Below the pieces are notes generated by a model. The model saw only the letters and a list, made by a program, of their open reading frames with translations. It was not told the DNA's origin and searched no databases. A stretch of 6,213 bases of DNA from Chlamydia trachomatis. Lineage in GTDB: Bacteria > Chlamydiota > Chlamydiia > Chlamydiales > 2-12-FULL-49-11. This document shows, one piece after another, positions 4,979 through 6,213 of this stretch (positions are counted from its first letter, which is position 1; every line of letters begins with the position of its first letter). Location: contig CAMBTZ010000084.1 in the NCBI GenBank assembly GCA_945870925.1, forward strand, positions 1 through 6,213, in the 5' to 3' direction. Both the position numbers and the translations under genes were made by a program.

Positions 4979-6213
4979 CTATTCAAAATTGTTTTTAACA
5001 GCAAACGAAATTTCTTGAAGATGAAAGCTTCCGGAAGGATAGAGGAGGAGGTTTTTGACATGCGGTTTTTGGAGATAGATATTTTTCCAGTGAAAAAGAG
5101 CGGTAAGAGGCATGTCTTCATTCAAAATTTTTTCAGCTTCTCTTAGTAAATCAAATCTACCTGAATTGGTTGCTTCTAGTAGTGATTGATCAAGCAGTTC
5201 GGCATAGCGTGGATTTTCATAACCAGGATAATTTTTCAGATTTTTTTTTTGCTTTAATCGTTCAAAAAAATTCATCGGATCATGATATTGCGCTATCCAT
5301 ACACACTCAGCCATTTGATAATTACGTTTTGTCAATTTATCAAGAAAGACGTTGTACTCATTTCCTATTAAATTTACTTGGACACCGAGAGCTTTTCGCC
5401 ATTGTTCTTGAAGAGCCGCTGCAATCTTAGGAAAGGAGCCTGTTGTTGCGTGAAGCAAAGTGAGAGTGCCGAGTTCATCTTCGGAAATATCAAGTTCCTT
5501 TAATCCCTTTTGCAAATAAATTTTTGCAAGAGAGACATCCCCATCTTGAAAAAATGGGCCGGGTTGATCTGAAAGTAGTATGTTGGGTAAAAGATTAATA
5601 CCATTTTCATTATCCATACATGTGATGTTATCAATAATTTCTTGTCTGTTTATTGCGTAGGAAAAAGCTTTTCTGATATTTGCATTTGAAAAGGGGAATG
5701 TCTCTGTATTAAAGCAGCAGATGGTGGAAGCGGGTAGTGAGCTTGTTTTAATCAAGCCTTTATCCATAAAATTCGGAACATAATCGGAAGGAATTCCGGT
5801 AAACGGAAGTCCTAGAATATCTAATTCATCCATTTCATACAATTTTAGAGCGGTCATTTCATTGTCGATAATGCTAATCCGGATTTGCTCTAAAGTTACA
5901 TTGGCACTATCCCAATAATAGGGGTTTTTTTCTAAAACAATTTCATGACCACGTCTATATTTAGCAATCTTATAAGGGCCATTACAAACAAAATCAGCGC
6001 TATTTACATCAGACCACTTAGGATTTCTTACAGCTGTGTTTTGATGAATAGGAAAAAAAACACAAAATGTAATCATCTCTAAAAAATAAGGTGTTGGACG
6101 TTCAAGTCTTATCTCTAATGTTTTATGATCGAGCGCACGAATCCCGACCTGTCTATCGGAAACAAGACCTCGTTTTGCATTTTCAGCATTCTTTACACCA
6201 AATAAGAGGTGAG
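4979..6213 (-). CDS. oppA: Oligopeptide ABC transporter substrate-binding protein OppA, C-terminal ~410 residues (5' end beyond window)
   Basis: The frame ending at TAG (4979-4981) stays open to the right edge, so the ATG at 6076 is internal. The 45 codons before it read as typical family sequence (for example VGIRALDHKTLEIRLERPTP, then YFLE). This is a family 5 extracellular solute-binding protein (SBP_bac_5) that captures oligopeptides in the periplasm for an Opp permease. Signatures include FVCNGPYKI, KNPYYWD, IRKAFSYAINRQEII, LQEQWRKALGVQVNL and the C-terminal LREAEKILNEDMPLTALFHW. The family is usually 500-550 residues, so about 120-140 N-terminal residues, with the signal peptide or lipobox, are missing. 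In intracellular bacteria such proteins feed on host-derived peptides; chlamydiae often carry several paralogues. An A10 run in the coding strand (T10 at 5241-5250) encodes QKKN. No permease gene is visible downstream. Confidence 0.94.
   Translation of the reverse strand, partial: HLLFGVKNAENAKRGLVSDRQVGIRALDHKTLEIRLERPTPYFLEMITFCVFFPIHQNTAVRNPKWSDVNSADFVCNGPYKIAKYRRGHEIVLEKNPYYWDSANVTLEQIRISIIDNEMTALKLYEMDELDILGLPFTGIPSDYVPNFMDKGLIKTSSLPASTICCFNTETFPFSNANIRKAFSYAINRQEIIDNITCMDNENGINLLPNILLSDQPGPFFQDGDVSLAKIYLQKGLKELDISEDELGTLTLLHATTGSFPKIAAALQEQWRKALGVQVNLIGNEYNVFLDKLTKRNYQMAECVWIAQYHDPMNFFERLKQKKNLKNYPGYENPRYAELLDQSLLEATNSGRFDLLREAEKILNEDMPLTALFHWKNIYLQKPHVKNLLLYPSGSFHLQEISFAVKNNFE

Noticed and set aside
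5170..5430. 86-codon plus-strand ORF
   Set aside because: It is antisense within the well-supported OppA gene and has no recognisable domain.
1..6213. CRISPR array, tRNA or rRNA genes
   Set aside because: No regularly spaced direct repeats and no tRNA-like cloverleaf or rRNA motifs were found on either strand by reading.

Overview
The window is AT-rich DNA (clearly below 40% G+C by eye) from what is most likely an obligate intracellular bacterium of the Chlamydiae, probably an amoeba-associated Parachlamydia-like lineage. This assignment is an inference. It rests on the chlamydial flavour of the OppA-type binding protein, the low G+C, the mobile-element debris and a large orphan protein with no familiar domain. 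No rRNA, tRNA or marker gene is present to prove it.

Left part (1-1205): an accessory, gene-poor stretch. The left edge holds the first 31 codons of an IS630-type transposase, reading leftward out of the window. On the opposite strand a short ORF (82-327) looks like the surviving C-terminal part of a gene cut by that element. A degraded second copy of its last ~18 codons lies about 900 bases away (1147-1203). Between them are a small two-helix membrane protein of the DUF378 type (372-575, minus strand), a 282-bp non-autonomous element with near-perfect 18-bp inverted ends and a TAA target duplication (707-988), and a second, 74-bp inverted-repeat unit (1063-1136) just before the gene fragment.

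Middle part (1213-2731): a divergent pair. On the minus strand is a MazG/dCTPase-like all-alpha NTP pyrophosphohydrolase with an unusual second, degenerate half. On the plus strand is a patatin-like phospholipase with the complete catalytic set (GGGxxG, GxSxG, DGG). They share a 55-bp intergenic region with a small perfect inverted repeat. The phospholipase gene carries a G8 run that could act as a slippage switch. The pair could be an effector or defence module, but nothing in the window (for example no CD-NTase) proves that.

Right part (2728-6213): two minus-strand genes. The upstream one (to the right) is the C-terminal ~410 residues of a periplasmic oligopeptide-binding protein (OppA, SBP_bac_5), whose 5' end lies beyond the window. 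It is followed after 52 bases by a 732-residue protein of unknown function, whose stop codon overlaps that of the convergent phospholipase gene by 4 bases.
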